A stretch of 64,000 nucleotides of DNA from an uncultured Oscillospiraceae bacterium (GCA_944385415.1 CALWXC010000001.1:1-64000), one strand, 5' to 3'; numbered from the stretch's first letter, positions 36,246 to 47,471 are shown. Numbers and translations are program-made. The notes: generated from the letters alone by a model not told the origin.

Positions 36246-37874
<1,629 letters not shown>

Positions 37875-37894
37875 TTATGTGAACCTCCTAAAAC

Positions 37895-38179
<285 letters not shown>

Positions 38180-38256
38180 GTTGCGTACCTCCTAAGAATC
38201 ATCATACAAAGGAGCACCCCAACGGGTGGGTCTCCTGTGGATTGGTTTTGTCGGTT

Positions 38257-38283
38257 TTAGCACTCATTTATCTCGAGTGCTAA
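38257..38283. promoter_or_regulatory. CIRCE element (HrcA operator) of groESL
   Basis: TTAGCACTC-N9-GAGTGCTAA is a perfect match to the CIRCE consensus. On the minus strand a TATAAT -10 box (38289-38294) lies just upstream, so HrcA binding would block groESL initiation. Confidence 0.97.
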
Positions 38284-38444
38284 CAGCTATTATAATAAAT
38301 CAGTCGTGTAAAATGTGCAAGAGGGAATTTTTCACAAAATACCGGTATTCTGATCCGATATTTCTGATGGTATCAAAAAAGAGGGGGAATATCTGATGAT
38401 CTCTTGATTTTCCTGCGTTCTTCTCCCGAAATCGCCGGGGCGTC

Positions 38445-39353
38445 TTACCAGACCATGTCGCGGGGATGGATAAACCGGATTTTTTGGTCCGCAACGGAGA
38501 AGGTGACGTCCTTGGAAAAGAGTAATTCACCGTCCAGATTGACGCCCTCCGGCTCGGGACACTGGATGCGCAAACTCCGGCACTGATGGTGTCTGATGAG
38601 GTTGGGATACTGGGCATACTGGCCGTGCTGATACCGGCCGATGGCGGCGGCCACGGTCATGCGGGTCACCGGTTCCACAATGAGCACGTCCAACAACCCA
38701 TCGTCGGGCATGGCCTCGGGTACCGGATTGAAGCAGCCGCCATACCAACGGCCATTGGCGATACAGACCAGGGTTTTCCGGCCGTCCAAAACCTGCCCGT
38801 TGTCCAGGGTGATGGTGTATGGACTGGTGATGCCACGGACCGTGTTGACCAGGGCCGACAGCAGATAGGCGCTTTTGCCCTTGACCATGGGCAGCCGCTT
38901 ATAGTCGGCCACCTGGGTGCCGATGCGGGCGTCAAAGCCCATGGAACAGATATTGATGGCGTAGCGGTCGCCGTTGACGGCGATGACGTCGCATTCCGAC
39001 TCTTCCCCATCCAGCAGCAGGGGCAGCTGGCGGAAGGCGTCGGGGTCGGAAAAGACCTTGATAAAATCGTTGCCGGTGCCCTGGGGATAGCAGGAGATGG
39101 CAACGTTGGGGAAACCCATAACGCCGTTGACAATCTCATTGAGGGTGCCGTCGCCGCCGCAGGCGTAAATGCGCAGTTCCTCCCCGGTCTCGCAGGCGGC
39201 CCGGGCCAGCTTGGTACAGTGACCGGGGGCACGGGACACGACCACCTCGTATTCGTCGCTGCGGCCCACAAAGGCAGCGGCCACGGCGGCGTTGACGGTG
39301 CCGGTGCGGTCCGTTTTGCCGGCGGCGGGGTTGACTATAAACAGATGCTTCAT
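38445..39353 (-). CDS. Diacylglycerol kinase-family lipid kinase (YegS/DgkB type)
   Basis: A 302-residue soluble lipid kinase with the DAGK catalytic domain: IVNPAAGKTDRTG (residues 6-18), ACGGDGTLNEIVNGVMG (about 64-80) and YPQGTGNDF (about 89-97). These phosphorylate diacylglycerol or related lipids at the membrane surface. DgkB has the role of recycling diacylglycerol in Firmicutes; substrate here is unproven. It lies 19 bases downstream of the methyltransferase gene, so they may be cotranscribed. Confidence 0.9.
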   Translation of the reverse strand: MKHLFIVNPAAGKTDRTGTVNAAVAAAFVGRSDEYEVVVSRAPGHCTKLARAACETGEELRIYACGGDGTLNEIVNGVMGFPNVAISCYPQGTGNDFIKVFSDPDAFRQLPLLLDGEESECDVIAVNGDRYAINICSMGFDARIGTQVADYKRLPMVKGKSAYLLSALVNTVRGITSPYTITLDNGQVLDGRKTLVCIANGRWYGGCFNPVPEAMPDDGLLDVLIVEPVTRMTVAAAIGRYQHGQYAQYPNLIRHHQCRSLRIQCPEPEGVNLDGELLFSKDVTFSVADQKIRFIHPRDMVW

Positions 39354-39372
39354 GGCAGACGCTCCGTTCCAC

Positions 39373-40485
39373 TCAGAAATACATGAAGAGGTTACACTGA
39401 ATCATGCCGTTGTACAGCTTGCGCTTTTTGTCGGCCTTGCGGCCGAAGTACCGCTCGAACTCCGGTTCGGAGCTGATCAGGTACAGCTTCCAGCCGTCGA
39501 GATTCTTGAAGTAGCGGCCATACTGCTGGTACAGCTTCTGGGCGCTGCGCTGCTCCAGCATCCGTTCGCCGTAGGGCGGATTACACACCAGAATGCCGCC
39601 GCCCTCGGGCAGGGTCAGACGGGTGGCGTCGGCCTCGGAGAACTGAATATACGATTCCATACCGGCCTTTTTGGCGTTGGACTGGGCAATGGCCAGGCTT
39701 TGGGGGTCGATGTCGCTGGCGAAAATCCGGTAATCACCCCGGTATTCCCGGTCCATGGCGGCGGTGCGCTCCTGCCGCCACACCTCCACCGGCACCTCCC
39801 GCCACTTTTCGGCGGAGAAGCCCCGGCCCAGGCCGGGGGCCCGGTTCAAGGCCGCCATGGCGGCCTCGATGACGATGGTGCCGGAACCGCAGAAGGGGTC
39901 CACAAAGGTGTCCCGGCCCCGGTAGCGGGCCAGATGGACCATGGCGGCGGCCAGGGTTTCCCGTAGGGGGGCGTCGTTGCCTACGGCCCGGTAGCCCCGC
40001 TTGTGGAGACCCGCGCCGGAAGTATCGAGATATAGCTCCGCCATGTCTTTCATGATGGAAAACTGAATCTGATACGTCTGGCCTGTGGCGGGCAAATGCT
40101 GCAAATGGTACTTGCCGCCCAGCCGCTTCGCCACAGCCTTTTGAATCATGGCCTGACAGGTGGGGACCGAATGGAGCTTGGAGTTGAGACTGTAGCCCTT
40201 GACGGGGAATTTGCCGTCCTTGGGGATGAACTGTTCCCACGGCAGGGCGGCCACGCCGTCAAAGAGGGCGTCCCAGGTGTCGGCCCGGAAGGCGCCCAGT
40301 TTCAGGAGGACCCGTTCGCCCATGCGCAGCCGCAGATTGGCCCGGGCCATGGTGTCCCAGCCGCCCTCAAAGTAGACGCGGCCGTTTTCCACCTGGACGT
40401 TCTGGGCGTCCATGCGGCGCAGTTCATCGCCCACCAGTCCCTCCAGACCGAAGAGACAGGGGACGCAGAAGGTAAAGTGATTCAT
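39373..40485 (-). CDS. THUMP-domain RNA N2-guanine methyltransferase (RlmL/YpsC type)
   Basis: A 370-residue class I methyltransferase for rRNA. An N-terminal ferredoxin-like/THUMP RNA-binding part (about 1-155) precedes a Rossmann methylase with VDPFCGSGTIVIEAA (about 195-209) and the catalytic CNPPYGERM (about 307-315). The NPPY motif marks amino-group methylation. B. subtilis YpsC and E. coli RlmL N-terminal half are the nearest families. The preceding gene is an anion permease, 24 bases away. Confidence 0.92.
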   Translation of the reverse strand: MNHFTFCVPCLFGLEGLVGDELRRMDAQNVQVENGRVYFEGGWDTMARANLRLRMGERVLLKLGAFRADTWDALFDGVAALPWEQFIPKDGKFPVKGYSLNSKLHSVPTCQAMIQKAVAKRLGGKYHLQHLPATGQTYQIQFSIMKDMAELYLDTSGAGLHKRGYRAVGNDAPLRETLAAAMVHLARYRGRDTFVDPFCGSGTIVIEAAMAALNRAPGLGRGFSAEKWREVPVEVWRQERTAAMDREYRGDYRIFASDIDPQSLAIAQSNAKKAGMESYIQFSEADATRLTLPEGGGILVCNPPYGERMLEQRSAQKLYQQYGRYFKNLDGWKLYLISSEPEFERYFGRKADKKRKLYNGMIQCNLFMYF

Positions 40486-40509
40486 AACGGTAACATCCTT
40501 TCCGGCCGG

Positions 40510-41628
40510 TCAGACGGCCCGCAGCAGACAGGAAAACAGATACAATACGATCAGGAATCCCACATTCCACAGGGTGAACGTGCGGAAATAGGGCTTTTTC
40601 AGCGCGGCATCCTTGGCGGCGATCTGCTTCCAGGAGATCAGGCTGGCCATGGAGGCAATGAGGGTGCCCAGACCGCCCAGGTTGGTGCCGATGAGCAGGG
40701 CCGGGAAATTGTCGGTGTAGTTGGACAGGAGAATGGCGGCGGGGACGTTGCTGATGACCTGGCTGATCAGCACCGACAGGGGCAGCTCCCGCCCGGCCAG
40801 AGCGTTGCTGAGGAACACCTGCAATTCCTCCAACCGCTTGATGTTGCCCACAAAAATAAAGAAGCAGACGAAGGTCACCAACAGGGCGTAATCCACCCGC
40901 CGGAAGAGATGCCGGTCCAGCACCAGCACGGCAAGGGCCACAATGACCAGCACCACCGGCTTGGACAGCACTCCGGCCACGGTCAGCAGGCACAGGGCGA
41001 ACAGTGCCAGATAGGCCCAGACGTACCGCATCCGCAGGGCGGGCAGCGTCTTGGCGGGAACGGTAACGGCCTTGGCGGGGAACCGCACCACGGTGGAACC
41101 GGCCAGCAGCACGCCCGCCGCCGCACCATAGGGCAGGAGCAGCAGCAGAAACTCGCCCAGTCCCAGACCGGAACTGGAATAGAGGTACAGGTTCTGGGGG
41201 TTGCCCATGGGGGTGACCATGCTGCCCAGGTTGCCGGCAATGGTCATCAGGGTGACGGCCAGACAGAGCCGGGAGGACAGGCCCGCCGTTTCCAGCAGGA
41301 AGATGCCGAAGGGAACAAAGGTGATGAGGGCCACGTCATTGGTGATGAACATGCTGCTGAAAAAGCAGAGACCCACCAGCGTCAGTACCACACCCCGTGC
41401 CGTGCGGACCCGGCCCAGGAGCTTGTGGCCGATGGATTCAAAGACGCCTTCGGCCCGGAGACCGCCCACAATGAGCATCAGGCAGAACAGCAGGATCAGG
41501 GTGTTCCAGTCGATGTAGGACAGGTATTTGCCGTCCGGCGGCACCACGAAGCAGGAGAGTATAGCCAATACCGCCGCGGCCGTCAGGACCACATCTTTTT
41601 TGACAATGGAAATGAGTTTGCTGAACAT
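40510..41628 (-). CDS. SLC13/CitT-ArsB superfamily anion permease
   Basis: A 372-residue membrane protein with about ten hydrophobic helices. Family features are FITNDVALITFVPFGIFLLE (about 94-113) and MTIAGNLGSMVTPMGNPQNL (about 130-149), and a second repeat with SNVPAAILLSNYTDN (about 292-306), matching the two anion-binding half-loops of ion-transporter superfamily carriers. Substrates of relatives are dicarboxylates, citrate, sulfate or arsenite; none can be picked here. Confidence 0.85.
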   Translation of the reverse strand: MFSKLISIVKKDVVLTAAAVLAILSCFVVPPDGKYLSYIDWNTLILLFCLMLIVGGLRAEGVFESIGHKLLGRVRTARGVVLTLVGLCFFSSMFITNDVALITFVPFGIFLLETAGLSSRLCLAVTLMTIAGNLGSMVTPMGNPQNLYLYSSSGLGLGEFLLLLLPYGAAAGVLLAGSTVVRFPAKAVTVPAKTLPALRMRYVWAYLALFALCLLTVAGVLSKPVVLVIVALAVLVLDRHLFRRVDYALLVTFVCFFIFVGNIKRLEELQVFLSNALAGRELPLSVLISQVISNVPAAILLSNYTDNFPALLIGTNLGGLGTLIASMASLISWKQIAAKDAALKKPYFRTFTLWNVGFLIVLYLFSCLLRAV

Positions 41629-41743
41629 GGTTTCGATTCTTCTCTTTTCTCTTGGGATTCAACGGCCATTCTATCATAGAAGCATGGAAAAAACCATACA
41701 GTGTGTCAAATTTGTAAAATTTCTTTCTGTCAGACTTTACGCA

Positions 41744-41772
41744 TTGGCAAACGGCGCAAAACATAGTAAAAT
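41744..41772 (+). promoter_or_regulatory. Promoter of the NfeD-SPFH operon
   Basis: TTGGCA (41744-41749), 17-base spacer, TAAAAT (41767-41772), 38 bases before the start codon. Confidence 0.6.
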
Positions 41773-41810
41773 AACTACAAGGCGAACTGCCGACGGAAGG
41801 AGTGAAACCA

Positions 41811-42260
41811 ATGACAGCGATGGTATATGCCTGGCTGGCCGTGGCCATTGTCATGGGCATTGTGGAGGGCGTCACCTATGCCATGGTGTCCGTTTGGTTT
41901 GCAGGCGGCGCGGTAGCGTCCATGATTGCGGCATTGCTGGGCCTGAATTTCAAGGTGCAGCTGGTCTGCTTTGTGGTGGTGTCGGCCATTCTGCTGGCCT
42001 GCCTGCGGCCGCTGGCCAAAAAGAAGGGCATCCAGAAGCCCCTGCCCACCAATGTCCACCGGATGATCGGCATGGTGGGCGTCGTCACCGAGGACATTGA
42101 CAACATTGCCGCTACCGGTGCCGTGAAGCTCAGCGGCGTGGAATGGAGCGCCCGCACCCGCGACGGCCACAAGGTCTCCGTTGGAGAGCGGGTAAAGGTG
42201 GTGGCCATCGACGGCGTCAAGGTCATTGTGGAGCCGGTTGCCGTTCTGGCAAAGGTATAA
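41811..42260 (+). CDS. NfeD-like membrane protein
   Basis: A 149-residue protein with three hydrophobic segments (about 3-22, 26-44 and 48-66) and a C-terminal OB-fold NfeD domain (about 80-145, RMIGMVGVVTEDIDNIAATG). The short NfeD form lacks the protease domain. It lies directly upstream of an SPFH gene, the conserved NfeD-stomatin pair thought to organise membrane microdomains. ATG 41811 follows GGAAGGAG. Confidence 0.9.
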   Translation: MTAMVYAWLAVAIVMGIVEGVTYAMVSVWFAGGAVASMIAALLGLNFKVQLVCFVVVSAILLACLRPLAKKKGIQKPLPTNVHRMIGMVGVVTEDIDNIAATGAVKLSGVEWSARTRDGHKVSVGERVKVVAIDGVKVIVEPVAVLAKV

Positions 42261-42293
42261 ATCCGATTTTGAAGAAACAAGGAGGAGCAAACT

Positions 42294-43184
42294 ATGGGAG
42301 GCTATATTGCATTGGCCATTCTGGCCGTGGCGGTGTTGATTCTGATCATCTCCAACGTCCACATCGTCCAGCAGTCCAAGGCCTACGTCATCGAACGCCT
42401 GGGCGCGTTCTCGACCGTTTGGGAGGTGGGTCTCCATCTGAAGGTCCCGTTTATCGAGCGGGTCGTCAAGAAGATCAGCCTCAAGGAGCAGGTTCTGGAC
42501 TATCCGCCCCAGCCGGTGATCACCAAGGACAACGTCACCATGCAGATTGACACGGTGCTGTATTTCCAGATCACCGATGCCAAGCTGTACACCTACGGTG
42601 TGGAGCACCCCATGAGCGCCATCGAAAATCTGACAGCCACCACATTGAGAAACATCATCGGTGACCTGGAGCTGGACCAGACCCTCACCAGCCGTGATGT
42701 CATCAATACCAAGATGCGGGCCATCCTGGACGAGGCCACGGACCCCTGGGGCATCAAGGTCAACCGCGTGGAGGTCAAGAACATTGTACCGCCCCAGGAC
42801 ATTCAGAGTTCCATGGAAAAGCAGATGAAGGCCGAGCGAGACCGCCGGCAGGCTATTTTGCAGGCCGAGGGCGCCAAGCGCTCCGCCATTCTGGTGGCCG
42901 AGGGCGAAAAGGAAGCCGCCATTCTGCGGGCCGACGCCGAAAAGCAGGCGGCGGTGCTGAAGGCCGAAGGCGAGGCCGCTGCCATTTTGGAGGTCCAGAA
43001 GGCTCTGGCCGATTCCATGCGGATGCTCAACGAGGCCGCTCCCAACGATCAGGTCATCAAGCTCAAGGCCCTGGAGGCCATGCAGAAGGTGGCCGACGGC
43101 AAGGCAACCAAGATCATCATTCCCTCGGAGATTCAGGGTTTGGCGGGACTGGCTGCCTCTGCCAAGGAAGTTTTTAACGATTAA
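42294..43184 (+). CDS. SPFH-domain (stomatin/QmcA family) protein
   Basis: A 296-residue membrane-anchored scaffold protein. One N-terminal span (about 3-20) is followed by the SPFH domain (IVQQSKAYVIERLGAFSTVW and the NVTMQIDTVLYFQITD segment) and a long Ala/Glu/Lys coiled coil (about 185-245) that drives oligomerisation. It is the partner of the upstream NfeD protein, 33 bases away. A good terminator follows at 43197. Confidence 0.93.
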   Translation: MGGYIALAILAVAVLILIISNVHIVQQSKAYVIERLGAFSTVWEVGLHLKVPFIERVVKKISLKEQVLDYPPQPVITKDNVTMQIDTVLYFQITDAKLYTYGVEHPMSAIENLTATTLRNIIGDLELDQTLTSRDVINTKMRAILDEATDPWGIKVNRVEVKNIVPPQDIQSSMEKQMKAERDRRQAILQAEGAKRSAILVAEGEKEAAILRADAEKQAAVLKAEGEAAAILEVQKALADSMRMLNEAAPNDQVIKLKALEAMQKVADGKATKIIIPSEIQGLAGLAASAKEVFND

Positions 43185-43196
43185 GAATATTGTCAG

Positions 43197-43238
43197 AACA
43201 GGCGCGGTGCAATGGACTTTGTATCGCGCCTGTTTTTT
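43197..43238 (+). terminator. Terminator of the NfeD-SPFH operon
   Basis: AACAGGCGCG (43197-43206) pairs with 43225-43234 and is followed by TTTT. Begins 12 bases after the SPFH stop. Confidence 0.85.
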
Positions 43239-43265
43239 GCCATGACGGCACTGAAAATGACAAAT

Positions 43266-43308
43266 AAAAGTTTTACTCGATTTTTTGAAAAAAACGAGTA
43301 AAACTTTT
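43266..43308. repeat. Partial copy (end hairpin only) of the dispersed repeat
   Basis: AAAAGTTTTACTCG (43266-43279) pairs perfectly with CGAGTAAAACTTTT (43295-43308) around GATTTTTTG-type DNA. The same right-end sequence closes the repeats at 52348 and 58797. It lies about 80 bases past the 3' end of a minus-strand gene. Confidence 0.7.
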
Positions 43309-43389
43309 TAATTTTGGGTTCTGGCACTACTATTATAACAAAACGGTCCGTTGCAGAAACTATCCTTCTGCAACGGGCCGTTTCTATGA

Positions 43390-43713
43390 TTATTGAATGG
43401 TCAGATCGGTGACCAGCTGGCGGGCTTTGGCCTGGAGCACGGCGGCGGCGTACCGCAGCACCACGAAGACACACCAGAGACCAAACGCTGCCAGCAGGAC
43501 TTCGTCCAGCTCATCGAGAATGTAGTACATCCCGTGGGACAGGCCCATAAAGGAGATCACCCGGGCGGCGGGGACCAGCGTCAGCAGCGTGGCTACCACT
43601 GCCGCGGCCAGCGTCAGCCAGGACAGGAGCCGGACGCCACCGGCGGCCATGGACAGGTTGGTGGCGGTGGGGTGGTTGGGGTAGACGGAAAACACTTCGG
43701 AACGCTTGAACAT
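43390..43713 (-). CDS. Small membrane protein of unknown function
   Basis: A 107-residue protein starting at ATG 43713 behind TAAGGAGGT. Two or three hydrophobic stretches (about 30-50, 60-75 and 78-100) suggest a small integral membrane protein. No family recognised. Its start is 13 bases after the stop of the PepSY protein gene, so the two share a transcript and may act together at the envelope. Confidence 0.75.
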   Translation of the reverse strand: MFKRSEVFSVYPNHPTATNLSMAAGGVRLLSWLTLAAAVVATLLTLVPAARVISFMGLSHGMYYILDELDEVLLAAFGLWCVFVVLRYAAAVLQAKARQLVTDLTIQ

Positions 43714-43726
43714 GGCGGATACCTCC

Positions 43727-45079
43727 TTAATCCCAGATAGACTCCACATCCCGGGACAGAATGGTGCCGGTGGTGCCGTCAATCTCGAATTCATACTCGT
43801 AGTTGTTGTAGACGATCTTTACTTCATATTCCAGACGGCCGTCGTCATAATCCCGCTTGGCCTGCCGGATATGGGAGCTGGATGCGCCGGAGACCTGGCC
43901 CAGCGCGATGGACTTGGCTTTCTCCAAGCCGATGTCGGTGCCGGTGGAGGGCTGAGAGGGACGGGTATAGTGGTCGGCGTCGTAGTCGAAGCTGAGAACC
44001 GCGCCGGTGCTGGCGTCGATCTCATAGTCGTATTCCTTGTAATCGGAGGTGTAGAACTCCACGTCGTAGACGGAACGGCCGTCATCCCAATCCAGGGTGG
44101 CCCGGACGAAGGTGACCTGGGAAGCGCTCAGACCGGCGTGGGCCAGTGCCTTGGACTTGGCCGTCTCGGCGGAAATGGTGGTGCCGGTGGAGGGCTGAGA
44201 GGGACGGGTGTAGTAATCGGCGTCGTAGTCGAAGCTGAGGACCGCGCCGGTGTAGGCGTCGATTTCGTAGTCATACTCCTTGTAGTCGGAGGTGTAGAAC
44301 TCCACGTCATAGACATAACGGCCATCGTCCCAGTCGAGGTAAGCCCGAACAAAGGTGACCTGGGAAGCGCTCAGACCGGCGTGGGCCAATGCCTTGGCCT
44401 TGGCGGTCTCGGCGGAGATCTGGGTGGTGCTGCCGGTGGTGCCAGTGTTGCCGGTAGTACCGGTATTGCCAGTATTACCGGTGCCGGGGCCGAAGCTGTC
44501 GGCGTCGGTGACCAGATTGCCGGAGCTGTCTGTGCTGCTGAGGGTTACGGTCTGGGTATTGTTATCCCAATTGACCACTTTGCCCATGAGCTCGCCCACG
44601 GCGCGGATGGGCAGATAGGTGACACCGTTGTACAGCAGGGGATAGACCCGGTTGCCGCCGGCGTCGTAGAACTGCTGGGTCACGCCGTCAACGATAATGG
44701 TGAAGTCATCCCGCAGGGAGACGGACACGGTGGATTCCTGGGGATTCACATCGGGGGTACCGGTGGCGGCTCCCGTGGTCCGGGGGCTGGTGAGGGTGAT
44801 GGTCTTGGTGTCGTTGTTCCAGTCCACATTCTTGTTCATCAGTTCACCGATGGAGCGGACCGGCAGGTAAGTGGTGCCGCCGTAGGAAATGGGGTGGACC
44901 TCCTGGCCGTTGATGGCGTAGAAGGTGCGGGCTACGCCGTCCACCACAATGGTGCGGTCGGGCATCACCTGGGCATTGCCGTAGGTGACGGCCAGGGCAG
45001 GGGTGGCGGAAGTCATAAGCAGGGTAACAGCCAGGGCGGCCGGAGCCAGACGGCGGAAGATGGTATGATGCTGTTTCAT
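43727..45079 (-). CDS. Exported protein with copper-amine-oxidase-like N-domains and three PepSY domains
   Basis: A 450-residue secreted protein. A signal peptide (1-30, ending TPALA) is followed by two stalk domains of the copper amine oxidase N-terminal type (about 35-105 and 115-190, each with YLPVRSIGELM or YLPIRAVGELM), a Gly/Asn/Thr linker (about 205-225), and three PepSY domains. The first two PepSY units are near-identical 81-residue repeats. Such proteins are thought to bind or inhibit peptidases or wall components outside the cell; no enzyme activity is implied. Confidence 0.9.
   Translation of the reverse strand: MKQHHTIFRRLAPAALAVTLLMTSATPALAVTYGNAQVMPDRTIVVDGVARTFYAINGQEVHPISYGGTTYLPVRSIGELMNKNVDWNNDTKTITLTSPRTTGAATGTPDVNPQESTVSVSLRDDFTIIVDGVTQQFYDAGGNRVYPLLYNGVTYLPIRAVGELMGKVVNWDNNTQTVTLSSTDSSGNLVTDADSFGPGTGNTGNTGTTGNTGTTGSTTQISAETAKAKALAHAGLSASQVTFVRAYLDWDDGRYVYDVEFYTSDYKEYDYEIDAYTGAVLSFDYDADYYTRPSQPSTGTTISAETAKSKALAHAGLSASQVTFVRATLDWDDGRSVYDVEFYTSDYKEYDYEIDASTGAVLSFDYDADHYTRPSQPSTGTDIGLEKAKSIALGQVSGASSSHIRQAKRDYDDGRLEYEVKIVYNNYEYEFEIDGTTGTILSRDVESIWD
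43936..44421. repeat. 243-bp tandem duplication inside the PepSY gene
   Basis: Two adjacent units (about 43936-44178 and 44179-44421) encode ISAETAKxKALAHAGLSASQ and the rest of a PepSY domain with only a handful of changes. Spacing between matching codons is exactly 243 bases, so it is a recent in-frame duplication. Confidence 0.85.
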
Positions 45080-45259
45080 AGGTCATTCTCCTTTTCTTTT
45101 TTTGAATCCTTTGGAAAGGCGTTTCTGCTTGCTTGCCCTTATCCTACCCCCCCATTATTAAAGTTACATTAAAACACTGGGAAAATCTTCACAAAAAGAA
45201 ATACCGTATGTTTGTGTGGGACGGTGCGCCTTGCCAATGGCAGATGGCGGCCGGGGCGC

Positions 45260-45315
45260 TGCGATTTTTTGAAAAATGGAGTAAACCATTTTAGAATTTT
45301 GGCTTTTTGGTTTAC
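45260..45315. repeat. Degenerate copy of the dispersed repeat's right end
   Basis: GCGATTTTTTGAAAAATGGAGTAAACC (in two parts, 45260-45287) resembles the ends of the repeats at 52348 and 58797. GTAAACC (45281-45287) pairs with GGTTTAC (45309-45315), making a hairpin at the 3' end of the minus-strand GH3 gene, where it probably works as terminator. Confidence 0.6.
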
Positions 45316-45338
45316 CAGAATGACAAACCGGGTGCGGT

Positions 45339-47471
45339 TTATCGGACCAGCTTCCGGAAGCTGGGAGCGTCGAGAATCAGGCGCAGCGTCCGCAGGGCCG
45401 CCTGCTCCAGCAGGGGACGGCCGGGGAACCGGGAGAACAGCTCACCGGCGGCAAAGGTCATGCCGTCAAAGTGCCACTCATCATAGAGCACGTCGGACAA
45501 AATCCGGTTGTCCAGGCTCAGCGCCTCGCCGCACACGGCGATGGACGGGGCCAGCAGCGCCTTGGGCTGTCCCAGTGTCACAGCGATTTCAAAGCCCAGC
45601 AGTTCAAACTCCCGCAGGGTCCGCTCGGTGACGGTGATTTCCACGGCGCTTTCCACATGGCGCAGCGCGGCCATGGCGTGCTGCTGGCAGCCTTGAATCA
45701 GCCAGGCGGCGCAGAGGCCCGACACCACCGGGTCCTCGGAGAACGCGCCATGATAGCAGTCGCTGCGGGGGTCCCGATGGACCGTGGCCGAGGGAGCCAG
45801 CCAGAGATCCACGCCGAATTCCCGCATTTCGCGGCCCACGGCGCTGCCCACGCTGTGGAGCAGCTCCCGGTCAAAGGAGCAGGCCAGCAGACTGGGGGCC
45901 GGGAAGGCGGTGACATACTGATGGGCCACCACTTCGCCGTCCTCATTTTTGATATCGCGGGTCAGCCGCAGGCCGTCGCAGCCCTTGGCAATGGTGATGG
46001 AGGGAATGCCGTAGCGGCTGTAGAGGTCCGCAGAAGCGCCCCAGGCGCCGGGCACCGGCGACTGACTGGAGCCGAAGTTGCAGACCAGCGCCCGCAGATC
46101 GTGCTCGTCCATGGTCGCCACCAGCTGGCGCAGATCGTAACGGCCCTCGTAAACGTCCAGCAGGGAAATGCCCTCTTTGCCGCCGCGGCAGCCAGGGAAC
46201 TTCTTGGAATAGCGTACCACTTCGGCTTGCAGCTGCCGGGCCGACAGACGGATGGCCCGCTTGCGAGAAACGGTGCGCTCCTCATCCTCGCCGGGATAGG
46301 TAAAGGCTTTGGCGCCCTTGCGGGAACGGACCGTCTCCGGCGGCTGCTCCACGCAGTTTTTCACCTGCTTGGTGACGATGGGCTTGGGCACATAGATGCT
46401 GCCGGCAATGGTGGTGTTGCGGCTGTGGGTGCCGATGCGGATGTCATAGTAACCGGCGTCCAGCTTCCAGGTAGCCGTGTAGGTATCGAACCGGGCCAGC
46501 TGGGATACAGGGAAGGACAGCTGAATGGTTTCCGATTCGCCGGGCTGCAACAGGCCGGTTTTGGCGAAGGAATTGAGGATGTACACCGGCTGGGATACTT
46601 CCGTGTCGGGAGCTGAATAATAAACCTGCAACACTTCCCGGGCCGGATATGTCTCCGAGGCGTTTTCAATGGTGGCCTCTGCCGTTACCACGCCGTTGTC
46701 CAGGCCCACGGAATAGGAGGTGAGAATGGGCTTGCCGTAGCTGAGACCGTAGCCAAAGGGGTAGAGCACATCCTTGCCGAAGGAGTCATAATAGCGGTAG
46801 CCGGTGTAGAGGTCGGTCCGCATGGCCGCCGTGTCGAACTGGTCGGGACGGACGGGCCAGGTGTCGGCCAGCTTGCCGGAGAAAGCGGCACGGCCGGTCA
46901 GCAGGTCCGTCAGCGCAGCGCCGCCCTCCTGTCCCGCCAGACCCATAAAGACAATGGCCGTGACCATGGGGGAGACGCCGGCAATGTCCATATAACCGGG
47001 GGTATTGAGGACCAGCACCGTCCGGCTGTGGGATTTGGTGACGGCCTCGATGAGCTGCATCTCTTCGGGGCGTAGATGGTAGTCGTAACCGTCATGGGAA
47101 CGGGTGATGACAATGACGGCGGCCTGGGTGCGGCCTGCCACGGCGGGAATGTCCAGCATGGCCGGGAGAATTTCACCGGCGCCGGGGTTTTGCAGCAGGG
47201 CGTTACGGTATTTGTGGCTCAACAGGCCGTCGGGAATCACCTGGTCGGAGTCCATCAGGCCGTCGAGCACATTGATGGTGCGCCAGGCCTGAATACCGCC
47301 GGTGAGGGCCGTGCGCAGCTGGCCCATGCCGTAGACGGCAATGGGCAGGGCGTGGCCGTCCACCGCCAGCAGCGGCAGCGTATGTCTGACGTTTTTCAGG
47401 AGCACCATACTGCCGGCGGCCGCCGAGCGGGCCACCATGGCGCTTTCCGTCATCCGAGGGGTCAAGTCCAT
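45339..47471 (-). CDS. Circularly permuted glycoside hydrolase family 3-like protein, probable loss of catalytic residues
   Basis: A 710-residue protein whose domains are in permuted order: the GH3 C-terminal alpha/beta domain comes first (about 15-235, SAAAGSMVLLKNVRHTLPLL and PFGYGLSYG), then the fibronectin-like domain (about 245-345), then the (beta/alpha)8 N-domain (about 395-700, GCDGLRL, HRDPRSDCYHGAFSEDP). Where active GH3 enzymes have the nucleophile in SDW or TDW after the EWGF motif, this protein reads EWHFDGMTFAAGE. The usual KHF-type histidine pair is also absent. It may bind a glycan without cleaving it. No signal peptide. Confidence 0.85.
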   Translation of the reverse strand: MDLTPRMTESAMVARSAAAGSMVLLKNVRHTLPLLAVDGHALPIAVYGMGQLRTALTGGIQAWRTINVLDGLMDSDQVIPDGLLSHKYRNALLQNPGAGEILPAMLDIPAVAGRTQAAVIVITRSHDGYDYHLRPEEMQLIEAVTKSHSRTVLVLNTPGYMDIAGVSPMVTAIVFMGLAGQEGGAALTDLLTGRAAFSGKLADTWPVRPDQFDTAAMRTDLYTGYRYYDSFGKDVLYPFGYGLSYGKPILTSYSVGLDNGVVTAEATIENASETYPAREVLQVYYSAPDTEVSQPVYILNSFAKTGLLQPGESETIQLSFPVSQLARFDTYTATWKLDAGYYDIRIGTHSRNTTIAGSIYVPKPIVTKQVKNCVEQPPETVRSRKGAKAFTYPGEDEERTVSRKRAIRLSARQLQAEVVRYSKKFPGCRGGKEGISLLDVYEGRYDLRQLVATMDEHDLRALVCNFGSSQSPVPGAWGASADLYSRYGIPSITIAKGCDGLRLTRDIKNEDGEVVAHQYVTAFPAPSLLACSFDRELLHSVGSAVGREMREFGVDLWLAPSATVHRDPRSDCYHGAFSEDPVVSGLCAAWLIQGCQQHAMAALRHVESAVEITVTERTLREFELLGFEIAVTLGQPKALLAPSIAVCGEALSLDNRILSDVLYDEWHFDGMTFAAGELFSRFPGRPLLEQAALRTLRLILDAPSFRKLVR

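Noticed and set aside
43706..45172. A 488-codon plus-strand open frame opposite the PepSY gene, Gly/Val-rich and repetitive
   Set aside because: Its repeats only mirror the PepSY duplication; no start signals.
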